Shown here: positions 45,726 through 58,331 of the stretch, piece by piece
Numbering within the stretch: the first letter of the stretch is position 1
How the letters are laid out: each line of letters starts with the position of its first letter
DNA from: Triatoma infestans
Lineage: Eukaryota > Arthropoda > Insecta > Hemiptera > Reduviidae
Direction: 5' to 3'
Length of the DNA: 64,000 nt
NCBI GenBank assembly: GCA_011037195.1
Contig: JAAEAF010004394.1
Span: 24,104 to 88,103 of the forward strand
Notes under the pieces: generated by a model
What the model was told of the DNA's origin: nothing
Database searches by the model: none
What the model saw: only the letters and a program-made list of their open reading frames with translations
Translations under genes and position numbers: made by a program

Positions 45726-47796
45726 AAAAAAAAGAAAAAGAAAAGTTATTTTAGACACACAAAAATACGTGTTTTGAAACTGTTACCTAAATCAGTTTAG
45801 CGTAACCGATACTTTGAGTTACAAGACATGGAACTTCACATGAAGGTTATTACGCAAACTCAACACAGGAACAAAAAAAATATCACCTACATATGGACTT
45901 CATTTATAAGAGCACACTGAGTGATTGCACATACCAATGGTCCAGGTTTGTCCCCCGTCCTGGCGTTTTAAAAAGTTTAACAAAACTATTTACTGAATAA
46001 GAATGAAAATGGGCCGCATAGAGAACTTTTCAACATCAATTGTTGCAATCGAAATGAAGACTTAGTATAGGATCTTCTAAAGGCAAGAAAGGAATTTCTG
46101 CAGAAGCTCTGTGAAACAAAACGAATATATCGCATTGGAAACGGACTAATGGGGAAATTACAAGCCGGCCTAGCAACGCCAAGAAAGCAAAGACAGTATC
46201 TATAATCTATGGACTAGAATTTTGGAAACTTGAATTTTACTCACCCGTGTTAACAGAGCGATTGCCGCCAATGTTCTCCTGCATTTATTACAACAAGTCA
46301 AAAAGTAACATGCTTATAACTGTGAATAAAAAAAAAATTCCCCTCAAGAATGAATCTATAGCCAAGGAAAACATGGCTTCAAGTTTAACACATATAGATC
46401 CCGCAACTGATTCATATAGCGGAGCCTTAGATCGAATGATGGAAGAATAAAAACATTTATAAAAAGAACAACCACATAAGTCAGTATGTTTCACAATTGT
46501 ATGAATTCTGAATTCCCACCAACGTTCCTAGCAGTATTGAATAATCCGTTAACTTCGAGAGATATAGTGCTAATTTAGGATTATTATCATCATGGATTGT
46601 GAATAAAGCAAGAAAAATGCAGTTATCTTTATCTATAGGGTATTGTATCTTCGAGTTGTTTGTGCAAAAGATAAGAAAACGGTAGAGAAAGGCACTTTCT
46701 TCAGGCTAGAGAGGTCTAAAATGTTCTAGGGACAATCATTGGCCGTCTGAACATGGCATTCTGAGAAATGCTATTGTCACATCACCACCAACTCTATGCA
46801 GGCAAAAAAATAATGACTCACACATTAATGTCTGTTAATCTTAGAAAACATAGACAACGTCTTAAGGATAGAATTATAAATTTAGCCCACTTAGCTTTAT
46901 GTCTCTGATCACCAACGGACTTAAGGCATAATATAAGAAAAATTACTTGTATAGCGAAAATTCAAAATTTAGAAGAAAATCTATTAAATGACATTTGAGA
47001 AGAAGAATAACAGGAAGTCAAGTGAATATTTTACATCATATTCGTTCACATTCTACCCAATCAAAACTTATAATTCTTATAGGGAAATAAATGAAGATAA
47101 TAAACCGGAAATGTAACGATTAATTCTTTTATTAGTTTACAAAGATCTATCTAAAACTGGTCTGCTAATAATTGAAAATGTAGAAACAATTTTATTATCA
47201 TAAATACCCCAATCCTATTTTTGGAATTCATGGATCCAAGATTTGGGTGTCCATTGTTTAGGTCATTGTACTACCTTTAAAAATAACTAAAATACCAACA
47301 GCAATTTGATACATAACATTATTTACATGTAACCCAATCCATTGATAATAAATACTTCACACGAAGATATGTATCTAGCATATATATATTAAGAAAAGAA
47401 AACAAAAAAATAAATAAAAATATTTCTTGTTTTAAACGATAAAGTTACTTATTCAAATTAAAGCTTTGTATTTTTTTTTACTTTCTCTTATTAATGTAAG
47501 AGAAAATATAGCGATCGTGTGGAATTTTAGAAATTGATTTTTGAAAGGAATGTCCTGTTTTTTGAGGTCCTCTATATTCGAACTCAGGGTGAACGTGTGT
47601 GTAAAACATATCTCAAAAAACGAAGAATAAATCTTAGGAAGCCGATCAAATTTACATTCTATTTTCGAATGACACGAATTTCTGAAACGAAAGTATCGAA
47701 CTATATCCGTATACTAGACTTGCAATTTTACTTTTAATTTTTTTGGTGATTTTCTTTGAACTTATATACTATTTTTACAAATAATTACCTATAGTT

Positions 47797-48030
47797 AGGG
47801 AAGGGAATAGCTAAGTGGTTAGCGTATTGCACTCTCACGCGGAGGACCTGGGTTCGAGTCCAGCTGTGCTACGCTTAGATTTTTTCTTCCTAGGAGCCTC
47901 TATAGTTCACTTTCCGTGATGTACAGTGTTGTCTGTAGCGAGAAAACACTATCTGGAAGCCGGCAGTGCACTGAGAAGGTTCTGGACGCCAATGACCACA
48001 GGTGTTGACACGCCTTAAATTAAAAAAAAA
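47797..48030 (+). repeat. tRNA-derived SINE, full-length
   Basis: About 234 bp. A box in TAGCTAAGTGGTTAGCG, B box GGTTCGAGTCC, a body with CTTCCTAGGAGCCTC and GCAGTGCACTGAGAAGG, and an A-rich 3' tail after GACACGCCTTAAAT. The best-preserved pol III promoter of the family here. Its tail is directly abutted by a modular hairpin-ended repeat. Confidence 0.85.
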
Positions 48031-48988
48031 TCTGGTGTGAAATACTCACACAACTTTCTCTTACTCCAGTTCTCAAAATTATAATTGACAAATTTTATAG
48101 TTTGTGTACCAAATTTAACGAAATTCGTCGAAAACTGAGAAAACTGTACAGTAAAAGCGCACTTTTGGTTTACTAATTTTCTTGAAACTCGGAATTTTGG
48201 CCATCTATTTATTTCTAATTAATTTTTGTTTGGATGATAGAATTGTAAAGTCTCAACTATTACAGCACTTTAGAGAAAAACATAACCCCACCCTCCTCTA
48301 AAAGTACCGTTAAATGAATTTTCCCAGAGAAATGTTTTAAATGAATGATGTAGATTGTTGTATGTTTAGTTTATATAAGATGTTTCAAGAAAATCGCAAA
48401 AAAGTGAAAAAATCATTTAGTAAAGTGGTAAAGTAAACGCACTTCCGGTTAGCCGATTTTTTTTTTCAAACTCGGAATTTCAACAACATATTCAATTCTA
48501 ATTAACATTATTTAGATGACAGAATTGTCTAATAAACTGAAATAGCACTTTAGATGGAAACCTAACCCCCACCCCTCCCCCATAACTGCCCTTAAATGAA
48601 TTTTCCCAGAGAAATGTTTCAAATAAAAGTTGTAGCTGTTAGTATGTCTAGTTGACATACCAAGTTTGAAGAAAATCGTTGGAGCCATTTTTGAGAAAAT
48701 TGCAAAAACTTAAAAAAAATTAACTAGTAAAGTGGTACTTGCGGTTGAGAAATTTTGACAGATGATCCACTGTCGGATCCCATGGTGATAACTAAACGGA
48801 ATATTAAGTTCGAATTTTCAATGATTTTTCGTTTTTGAGCTATGCTGTTCACATACAGACACACACCATTTGCCAAAAATCACTTTTTTGGACTTAGGGA
48901 ACATCAAAACGGATATTTCCGGTGAAAATTCGATATCGAAAATTTGACACGATTACAATACTTCCTCTTACTAGGAGTAACAGAATGT
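48031..48988 (+). mobile_element. Modular hairpin-ended repeat, three-module copy
   Basis: 958 bp from TCTGGTGTGAAATACTCACA to TTCCTCTTACTAGGAGTAAC. Three modules begin near 48150, 48425 and 48725, at GCGCACTTTTGGTTTAC, ACGCACTTCCGGTTAGCC and GTGGTACTTGCGGTTGAG. Each is followed by related blocks (CTCGGAATTT, CACTTTAGA.., GAGCCATTTTTGAGAAAA). Hairpins at both tips. Non-coding. Confidence 0.8.
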
Positions 48989-50000
48989 AAAAAGAAAAAA
49001 TACCTATTACTTTTATTTGTAACATTTTTCTAGTAAAAATTCGTTTTGTAAGTGTTCTATGTATGAAGTTAGATTTATGCTGCTAATATAAAGGACCAAC
49101 AACTAAGCGTTAAAACAATTCATAAATCTGATAAAAAAAAAAAAATTCAAACAGAATTCTAATAACTGCAATATGACGGAAAATCGTATGAGTGTTTCAT
49201 ACTATTTTTTTATTAAATATAAAAAAAAAACATGCGACTTTTCAGTTATTTTAAAAAATTCCAACACTATGAAAGATTCTCTCTCAGTTTCTTTCTCAAA
49301 ACAATCAAGTTACCTGTGTACGAGTAAGTTTGGTATTAGTAAAAACTCCATACATACTACAAGTAGGACAATTTCTATTTTCTTTTGATTTTTTTTTTTT
49401 TAATAAAATTGTTTTGTAACAATTAAAAATGTCTGTATTTTTACAATAGATATGCCCTAGTGAAGATGGGAAGCTTTTCCGAAACAATTGGGAAAACTAT
49501 TACTTCCTGACCGAAAACCTGAACATTTTCCGAAAATATAATACAAATGGAGAAGGATCAAACTGAAATTCCACAGTTCACATAACTATAAAAAAAATTT
49601 AAAAACTCTTAAATTACAGATCTTTACTTGAATATATCCTTAAAAGGCTGAAACAATTACTTCGCGAAAATCATTAAACTAGTATAATAATCCTTATAAT
49701 AACAGTTTATTCAATTATAATTGGGCGATGTTTCAATTTTTCTTTTCAAAATCCAAATTTGGAAACAAAAGAAACGTAATAGTGATTCCTGATAAAGAAA
49801 ATTATATTCCAAATATAGAAACATTTGTATTATCTTTCTAAAATAATAAATATACAGAGAATGTCAAATGGAAATTCTATACACTAATAATCAGATCATT
49901 GACTTTAATAATGAGTCATTATTAGTTTATAATAAAAGAGAAAATCTATCTTTTTAATTATCAGTAGGTATTGACCCTATCTTATATATACATTTTTTTT

Positions 50001-50204
50001 ATTTAAGGCGCGTCAACATCTACTATGGTCATTGGCACCCGGAACCTTCCTCAGTGCACTGCCGGTTTCCGGACAGTGTTCTCTCTTTACAGACAACACT
50101 GTCCATCAGCAGCACCAGTGCGCTATAAGAGGCTCCTAGGAGAAAATCCAAAGGCAGCACTGCTACACTCGAACCCGGGATCACTGAGCTTATCCCTTCC
50201 CTAT
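50001..50204 (-). repeat. tRNA-derived SINE, minus strand
   Basis: Complement of the SINE at 47797: GGCGCGTCAACATCTACTAT at the tail side, ACTCGAACCCGGGATCACTG for the B box, ending AGCTTATCCCTTCCCTAT. The A-box side is shortened. Confidence 0.8.
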
Positions 50205-50533
50205 TTTATAAAACAGTAGTTATATACAAATACCATAATCTATTAAGGAAAATCTTCTTGTTTGCATCATTTTAAATACTATTATTAAAAAATCAACATT
50301 GCATTCAAGAAGGTTACAGCCAAAATCTATCAGTTAAACCACCCATTTTTTTTTTTTAATAGTTTTCCAGATTTCCTCGATTTTTTTTAAAAAATCGCTC
50401 CACTTTTATTTGAATCATATTTCAGTAAATATTGTTTAGGGAGTTCTAGGGGTGGCTGTGTTTTAGGCTTTCCTCTAAGGCAATTGTTCTTACTTGGTAT
50501 AGCAAGAAGAAGCAGTCAGGCTGGTTTTAGACG

Positions 50534-50640
50534 TGGACATATTTTGCTGTGTAAACGTGTTACTTGTCTAAAGTGCTGTGTAAACACTATCTAATCTATA
50601 TTAGACGTGCTATTAAGCCTACGTCATCGCGGTCCCTATG
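50534..50640. repeat. Left copy of a 2.3-kb-spaced inverted repeat
   Basis: TATTTTGCTGTGTAAACGTG, TTACTTGTCTAAAGTGCTGT and GTAAACACT recur in reverse complement at 52765-52885, with AGCCTACGT shared at the inner end. The two may be TIRs of one element or independent insertions. Confidence 0.75.
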
Positions 50641-50949
50641 GTTCTAAAAAATATCCACAAGTTAAAGTACCATCTCAAGTCCTGCCTATTTAATTAAACT
50701 TAGGAATCTGGAGAGTGTCTCCTGTATGAAGCTTGAAGACATAAGTTTCCCCTTCGCAAAACAGACGAAATCTTAGCCACGCAAGCCCCTCACTACGTGG
50801 CTATCCCGTGGTAAAGTCCATGCGATGAATGTGCTTATGAAATCTACAATGGTCAGCAATTGTCTACAGTCATCTGTATAGTCGCATGACCTTGTTGGAA
50901 TAGCTCTGCAGTAAAGTATTAATAAACTTTTTCACCTGCTTCTGCCCGC

Positions 50950-51480
50950 GTGTGGTCTTTACCTACCATTCTTGGGATCTATTGTGCACTCATGCTCTGA
51001 TGGCTGCATTTATGTGGCATTTTACAACACAGCAGAAAGATTCAGGTCCGATAAGAGTTCCGATGGAGCAAGACAAGGATCTGCCACCTCGATGTCCTTA
51101 CAACCTGAATGTCTGGGCACCCAAACGTGAAAAATCTTATTTCCCGTGAGTATAACCAAGCAGTCCCACTTCAGCCTTGAGCTGATCTGTTACGAGCTGA
51201 AACGCTAGCAAAGTAGCCTGGCTGTCTTAGTAGATGACGACGCTGCAGTTTCAAACCGCTCGCGTTTTTATTTCAGTGTCAAAGATAATTATTGCTACTA
51301 GCTCTGCCTGAAAGACAGTGGCCAGCTTGCCTAAGCTTACCTAGATCACTACCTAGATAAGTGGAGGTTTTATATGCAGTCAATATTTCAACTTACAATT
51401 TATCTCTAAATTAGTACAAGGACTCTCCAGTATCTAAGCCGACCAAGGACCGACAGATTTACAGAATATTATCCAGCCCT
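50950..51480 (-). pseudogene. LINE RNase H-domain fragment
   Basis: Minus strand: LGKLATVFQAELVAIIIFDT (RNase H block with the catalytic Glu), then DSQATLLAFQLVTDQLKAEV (block with the catalytic Asp), then degraded sequence. Stops interrupt it. It lies between the two inverted copies at 50534 and 52765. Confidence 0.65.
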
Positions 51481-52254
51481 CAAAATAAATCAAGGTTGAT
51501 AAAAGGAAATTGAAAAATATTTAACCAGGTTTTGTTGAGAAATCACAAAAATATTCAGGTTTCCTCAAAGCTGACCAAAGTCTTAAGATTCCTCTTGAGT
51601 GTAAATAATTATTTCCATTTTACGTATAATTTTTAAACACCACCACGTTTTTAAACAGTTTACATTGTATATCTTACTCAACAAAGTTTTCAGTGAAAGC
51701 TTAAAATGCTTTTGCTTTCTTTCTTTCATCAATAATAGCTGACCGGTGGCAATGATTTCATTTCTCCGATTTTCAACGTATTATTTCATGACACGTTGAT
51801 AATACACTTCTGAAATTTGGGTTTCCAAATAAAATTGGTAATCGTACAGACAAACACAGTAATTGCTTAGAATGGCATTTGGAAATTCTATATTTACATA
51901 AATATTTTTCTTTTAAATTTGCAACTCAAAATTCTCAACGGAGCCTGATATATTTTTTTTTTTTTTAATTATTTTGATAAAAATTATTCAAAGATAAAAA
52001 GTGGAAAACATTGAATCCTCCTCCTCTCTTACTATATGTATATTAAAGATAAACTATTACGTGCGTTTCTATGAATGCATTTGACATGTCAATGACAAAA
52101 AATATGAATAAGGAAACGTGGAAACGTGATAGTGATTATGCAGCTATTTTCAGGTGGTCCTGGGAGAATGAACATGTTTGGTTACCGTAAGAATGGACTT
52201 ATATAAACGATATTATCTAATATCTGGCAAAACAGTTCTGTCATTTCCATTCAT

Positions 52255-52510
52255 TTTATACAGGATTTATTGAAAGAAGAAGAGGGTGTGGCTTTTAATT
52301 TCAAAAATTTCAAAAAAATAATTTATCTAATTTCTATCGATTAATTTCCCATATTATCATCTGAGAGATAGTGTTTTATACACTTATTATACGCTATTAT
52401 AATAAAATAGAAATAATTTTTTATTTATACAAAGGCTAAATGATACCGTTATCAGAACCCTATTCCAATGATGTCCCACAGAAATATATAGAATCATGTC
52501 ACAATTTTGG
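52255..52510 (+). repeat. Dispersed repeat, copy 1 (partner 55005-55260)
   Basis: ATTTATTGAAAGAAGAAGAG, GGTGTGGCTTTTAATTTCAA, ATTTCCCATATTATCATCTG and CCAATGATGTCCCACAGAAA recur in the same order and orientation 2.75 kb downstream. Unknown family, no coding potential. Confidence 0.75.
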
Positions 52511-52764
52511 AGAACTGTTTAAAAAAAAAACGTAGAATTAAAATGAATGAAATCTAATGGTGCAAATGACCTACACTCACCAAGAATTACTTCTCCTCCT
52601 CTTTAATACAACCAGATTCCTCTTTCAGTCTCTGATGACGTCCGCTATCTTACGATGCACATCGGCGAGAGAAACTTCCACGTATGAATTAAAAGCTAAG
52701 AAATAACAATCGCTACAGACAACTCAGATGATTCTTAAGACTAAAGTTGGCGTCCAGTTTCTGA

Positions 52765-52885
52765 TCACGTAGGCTTAAGCCAACCCTCAGAGAATCTAAT
52801 CTAATATATTCAGTGTTTACACAGCACTTTAGACAAGTAACACGTTTACACAGCAAAATATGTTCACGTCTGTGGACTTTCCCTA
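52765..52885. repeat. Right copy of the 2.3-kb-spaced inverted repeat
   Basis: Complement of 50534-50640: CAGTGTTTACACAGCACTTT and AGACAAGTAACACGTTTACA. Confidence 0.75.
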
Positions 52886-55004
52886 TAAAAAGAGTATCCA
52901 CAATGATCTGAAGTAAAGAAAATTAGATATAAGAAATTCACATTACTCTGGCCTCACACCCAAATCCTCTAGTCTGACGCCAGTCATCCTATACTCTTCC
53001 CGACTACCCTCTTGGACGACTTAAACGCCAGTGGCGTCGCAACATCCTCTATAATGACCGTGTATGATTTTTCCAATTCGATTCTAGTGGATTCCAATTT
53101 CTCAACTCTATATTTGTTTTATTTTAATTATTTCTATTTACCCTTAATAATTTAGATTAGAGAAACATATTTGTTTATACAATGATGCCGCTATAAATTA
53201 CTAATTAAAAAATAAATAAATAAATTAAGAGAATTGTAAATTATAATCTTATCTTTGGCAAAACCTAAATATTTTTATGAACTGTTATCAAAAACCTAGC
53301 AAACCTAGTTTTGCAATTTTCATTTCAACGTCATTATTTATTAAGAAATTTGGTTTAGTCTGTTTTGTTGGATAGTATTTGAGGAATTCAGATAATAGTG
53401 ACTTTTTGTCGTGCATAAATATTGCAAACATAACAGTTAAAAAGTAAGAAATGCACAACATTACGTTCCCAGACAATTAGTCAATATTGGTTTTCAAATA
53501 TCAATTAGCCTAATGCAATAAATATAGCAAAATGTCAATTTACAAAATTATGAACACAATCCCAACCGAAGACTCAGAATTTCCTAGTGTTTTGCGAAAT
53601 TAATTTTTTTCAGCAAATTTCAGCTTAATACTTCAAAAGTTTTCCATTTTAGATTCATTAACACATAATTCCCATCACAGAAACCTAAAAACTCCAAAAC
53701 AGGTTTCCAGGTTTTCTGAGACCAACAAATCTTGCTTTCAGGAAAATGCGCTCTAATGTATTATATTACAAAATTGCATTACTAGTGCCACACTCTTCAA
53801 TTGAACTAAAAAACAGTATTGCTTCGGTCTTTACTCGATATCGTTCAAGCATTTGTTACCCTGGACAACTATGAAAATACAATTTCGTCATCGTGACGCA
53901 AAAATTTATTTCATTTTTTAAATGAAACTTGAAGAACCAGTTTTAGTCTTGCACTTACAAAGTTTCTTTCTTTTCTCCCTAGTTCTTGGTGGTATATTAA
54001 ATAAATACACTGCTATTAAGTGCTATTCTAGGAGTAATCTATCTTGCATGGAACACGGACTACAGGCTGACCGTACAGATTAAAAAGGAATGGAAACGAA
54101 CTTTATGCAAAAGCATGCTTTTGATATTTCTCGAAAAATGATTATAATCCGAAAATATATAAAATTTCGGAATAGATGTGGGAAGTTCAGCTAAACATTC
54201 TAACGTTTTACTGAATTCTTCTTATATAATTACAAATGTTGCTTATTTCGTCCTCCAGCAAAAACCTCAATATCCCTTTGCTGGAATTCATAGATTTTTA
54301 TCAGTTCCCATGCTGTCACCGTAATCAATCTTATCTAATAATCCACCCTGCCCCTTGAAGATCCAGATTGCTTCTCAAATACTTTGATTTAACGCCAACA
54401 TTAAACGTGGTATTTTCTTCACAAGTGATCAAGTAATGTAAATAATTTCTCACTATTGCTTGTTGTGAACATATTGTTTTAGCGGTTTTATAAAAATTAA
54501 AGAGAAGTAAGAAATTCCTAGAAATAACATTTTCAGATTTAAAGGACTTCAACATATTGAAAACTTAATTTTCAAAAGCTAAATAATAAGTATTGATAGA
54601 CCCTCTTTACAAATGAAGAAGATAACAAAAAACAAAAGAGTAACTTGTTATACTTTTTTAAAAAAAAAAAAACGCTATTAGTAAGAATTATAATTCAATG
54701 AGTGTTTAACCTTCGACTAAAAAACTATGAGTCAGACAAACATATATGCCGCCCGTTACAACTATAATTAAACCTATAAAATATGGTACAAGTGACACTT
54801 TGTCAATGTTAAGAAAAAATTAAAAATTAATGTTTACAATTATTATTATAATAATAAACGGCATTAAAAATATCCAGCTAATTATGTTTATCTTCTTTGT
54901 TTACTTATACATACGTAAATTTAAATTATATATATTTTTGTGAAAATAAAAATTTCTATCATTTCTCTAATGAGTTTTATGACACCTATTTTCATACAAT
55001 TTAA

Positions 55005-55260
55005 ATTGTACGTATATTTTATTGAAAGAAGAAGGCGGTGGCTTTTTTATATTCAAAATTTCAAAAAATAATTTATTAAATATATACAAGGACATATTTC
55101 CATATTATCAGAGTGATAATGTATAAAATAATTATAATGGAATGGACATTTTTAATTTTTTATATATACGAGGTCAGATGATGATACCGTCAATACGCTA
55201 CTCAAACTTTAATCCAATGATGACTCACAGAAATATAAAGAAACATGATCAATTTTAGGT
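55005..55260 (+). repeat. Dispersed repeat, copy 2
   Basis: Same blocks as 52255-52510 with indels: TTTTATTGAAAGAAGAAGGC, GGTGGCTTTTTTATATTCAA and CAATGATGACTCACAGAAAT. Confidence 0.75.
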
Positions 55261-55439
55261 TTCCGCGGCCATTTTCATGAAAAACACTTGAGTTTCCGGC
55301 TTTAGACTGCTCTCAATGGTTTGCTAAAAAACCGACGTTTTACCCACTTCAACGAGCAATGAATGCCTTATTGGCTGGCTTTCAAGGGATCCTGAACTTG
55401 GGCGAAACATCGGTTTTTACGTTTAAATGCGATAGGGTT

Positions 55440-56360
55440 GTCGCGGTCTCATTCCCTAGCATTTTGGAAAGTTGATTTTAGAAAACTTAAGAATTAAACT
55501 GAACGAGACCTATAATAATAGACTACCAATAATATATTTAATAGCACTGTACAATTGCGAGCATACGTAGACGACATGCCTTGTTGGGAAGGTCCTTCGA
55601 GGTATAATGATTGAGGCTTTTGTAAAATTAGAAGGCACTACGTGAGAAATTGGGCTTGAATTAAAACATCAGAAGACAAAATATCTGTGTCCAGAGTCTA
55701 GCGGTGGGCGGGCAGGAAAAGATGATAACTGTTGGGGAATATCGTTTTGAGTGGGTGAGGGTATTTTTATATACCTCGGTACTCAAATAAATATCGAAAA
55801 CAGTGTGCAGGAGGAAATAAAGCGTAGAATCATCCTTGCCAACAAATGCTATTATGGACTGCACAGATATCTTAAAAGTTGAAAGTTTTCTAGATCTACG
55901 AAGACGATGATCTACAAAACACGTGTTCGCCCGGTCCTAACATATGCCGCAGAATGTTGGACATTGGGGAAGGCGGATGAGAGATCACTCTTTGCACTTT
56001 TGAAAGAAAAGTCCTTCGGAAAATTTATAGAGCCAAATTAGATGGTCAGACATGGAGGCGAAAGACGAATGATGAATTCAAGGCCAACTATAAATAGGCA
56101 AACATAGTGAGCCTCATCAAATTGGGTAGACTGCGTTGGGCTGGACATATTGCCAGGATGGACGCTAGCCAAGCTCCCTCGTAGTGTGTTAGATGAACAT
56201 GTTTATGCAACATGCAGGAAAGGAAGGTCGAAATTACGTTGGTTGGATGGCGTTAATGAGGATGCACGGATCCTGGAGAATGACAGCGCAAGAGAGAGAC
56301 GGATGGCGAAGTTTGTTGGCGGTGGCCAAGACCCACGCTAGCGGGTTGTGGCGCCAGTAA
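55440..56360 (+). pseudogene. RTE-like non-LTR retrotransposon 3' end with TAA tail
   Basis: Reads YLGTQINIENSVQEEIKRRI, ILANKCYYGLHRYLKS, TKTMIYKTRVRPVLTYAAEC, WTLGKADERSL, later GHIARMD-like sequence, GRSKLRWLDGVNEDARIL and RERRMAKFVGGGQDPR, then TAG and a short TAATAATAATA tail. The 3' end is intact but the frame is shifted several times. Upstream RT is largely missing, a standard 5' truncation. Confidence 0.75.
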
Positions 56361-56649
56361 TAATAATAGAGCTATAACTGAATAGTATTGGAAAAAAGAA
56401 ATCTACACTAAAAATCTCTTTCCTATTATGTTGAAAAGATAAATCTAATAGAGTAAAGTCGACGATGACTGATAGCTCTGAATTCGGTCCGGATCTTTCC
56501 ACGAAATTCATAAAAAGAACGGCAAATGTGACCGACAAGCCAATAAATTCTTCAAAAGTGTTAAAAAACATTGTACACTTTTGCCAGATAAGTGAAGAAT
56601 TATTATTCCTCAATTTCCATTTCAGTGCCTACCTCCAGGCAGGATACTG

Positions 56650-56840
56650 AAATGTTATTGGTGGTGTTGTAGTGTAGTGGTAGCTTGTAGTGACTTGAGC
56701 GGTTTTGTAAAAAAGGCTTGTAAGTATATATGTTTAAGAGAGAAGTATTAGTAATAATCAAGAAAACACTGGTAGATTAAATTAAATATATTCTTTTTAA
56801 GGATATTTAAATATTTTACAATATCACAACTATTATGTTT
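56650..56840 (+). repeat. Dispersed repeat (partner 62325-62490)
   Basis: GTGACTTGAGCGGTTTTGTA, then GGCTTGTAAGTATATATGTT, then an AT-rich stretch and ATATCACAAC. The same order occurs at 62325-62490 (GTGGCTTGAGCGGTTTTGTA). GTAGTGTAGTGGTAGCTTGT just upstream resembles a pol III A box, so this may be another SINE-type family. Confidence 0.6.
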
Positions 56841-57279
56841 ATTAAATTAAGTATTTATCTAGATTAAATGCAAAGCTCTTATATTTTAACTTTAAGTGGC
56901 ACTGATTTTTATAGCGCGATTCCTGAAGCAAGTAATTTGGCTTTGAAAGCAGAATGCAGACTGCCTTGAAGGAATGCCTCCTCTTACAAAACAGTTGGCC
57001 AAGTGGCATTGTATTAATTTAACGGTTTCTTGCACCTTTGTTTCCCTAATAGCAATGACCATTAAATTACAGTACCTGGCTCTTTTCACTGCACTAAGAT
57101 ACATTTAAAATATTAACAAAATTCTATTGTTTTCAAACTATAAAATATTCTAAACTATTTTTCAAAACTATTATTTTCTTTCATTTCTTTCTTCCACTAC
57201 AATACTTTCACTACAGAGAGTCTACTGTCTATCATCAGACATTGAACTGTACAGAGGATCTTACGGCTAAGAAAAACTG

Positions 57280-57356
57280 AGGACAGCATTGGTGGACTTG
57301 AACCCAGTACCACTTCGTTCCAAATCCAGTGTGTTAATCCCCGCCCTACATCTTGG
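57280..57356 (-). repeat. tRNA-like SINE head
   Basis: Minus strand GGGATTAACACACTGGATTT and GGTACTGGGTTCAAGTCCAC resemble A and B boxes. The body differs from the SINE at 47797. Probably a decayed SINE rather than a functional tRNA gene. Confidence 0.45.
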
Positions 57357-58018
57357 AAAACGTCTTTACATATAAAACATAAAATTTCAATGATTTAGAG
57401 AAAGTTATGAAATGCGAAATAATATAAAATAAATTCTAGTAATACAAGTGTTTCTAACATAACATATTTATTAAATAACAATATAGTTTAAACTTATTAT
57501 TGAATATTTTTTTAGCAAAAACAATATATTAAAGTTAGTCAACCATTTCATTGGAATATTTTTCACCATTTAATATATAGTTCATCAGATATAAAAATGA
57601 TTTCATTAATTCGTCATTAGTACGTTATTAATTGTTCTGCCATCTCGAAGAAAGATTAATTTTTTTTTTTTTTTTAATTTTTCTATTGAAAGAAATGCAA
57701 TTACTTGGATAAATGATATGGTATTTTGGTATCCTTACATTTATAAGTTATAGTTGTATTAAAATTTGAAATAGAAGTGTTTTTATTTCAAAAAATTTTT
57801 ATTAAATTTGTAAGTTCTATAGATAAACTTTAAAGTTTGGTTACATTTATTTTTAACAAAATCGTATAATAATGTTTCTAATAAAATTAATACATTTTTT
57901 TTCTGAAATAAAAAAAATAATTGGAATAATCATCATTAAATGGGAGAACAACGTAAAGTTTGTAAAAATTGCTAGAGTTAAAATCTGCCTATACAAAGAA
58001 TTAAATTAATTTTTTAAG

Positions 58019-58066
58019 TTTTTTTTTTTGTTTTTTTTTTTGTTTTTTTTTTTTGTTTTTTTTTTA
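58019..58066. repeat. Poly-T with periodic single G
   Basis: Runs of 10-13 T punctuated by a single G at near-constant spacing. A simple minisatellite of a (T)12G-like unit. Confidence 0.8.
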
Positions 58067-58331
58067 CTACAGAAAATGTCATCAAAAACGTGCTATGAAA
58101 AACCCAAAACGATTTCTCTCACACTGCATGCTCACTAACTAATTTATAAATTAATAATTTCACAATTAGGAATTTTTTCAAAAAAATTTTAAACTCATTA
58201 TTATTATTATTATTATTATGTTTTTAAGGAAGTGTAAAATATAAATTAAATTAACACTATAGTGCCCCCCCTCCGCACCATGACTTTACAAAAATACACT
58301 TTCTCTGGAATATATTATAAATAAAAAAAAA

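Noticed and set aside
49455..49490. AGTGAAGATGGGAAGC...TTCCGAAACAATT as a hammerhead
   Set aside because: The stem II and GAAA parts fit, but the first box lacks its C and stem I does not pair, so I left it out of the features.
55320..55425. Possible small foldback with a CCTGAACTTGGGCGAAACATC motif
   Set aside because: An inverted pairing exists (AAAACCGACGTTTTACCCAC with its partner), and the order resembles the hammerhead elements, but the first core box is not CTGANGA and no second feature supports it.
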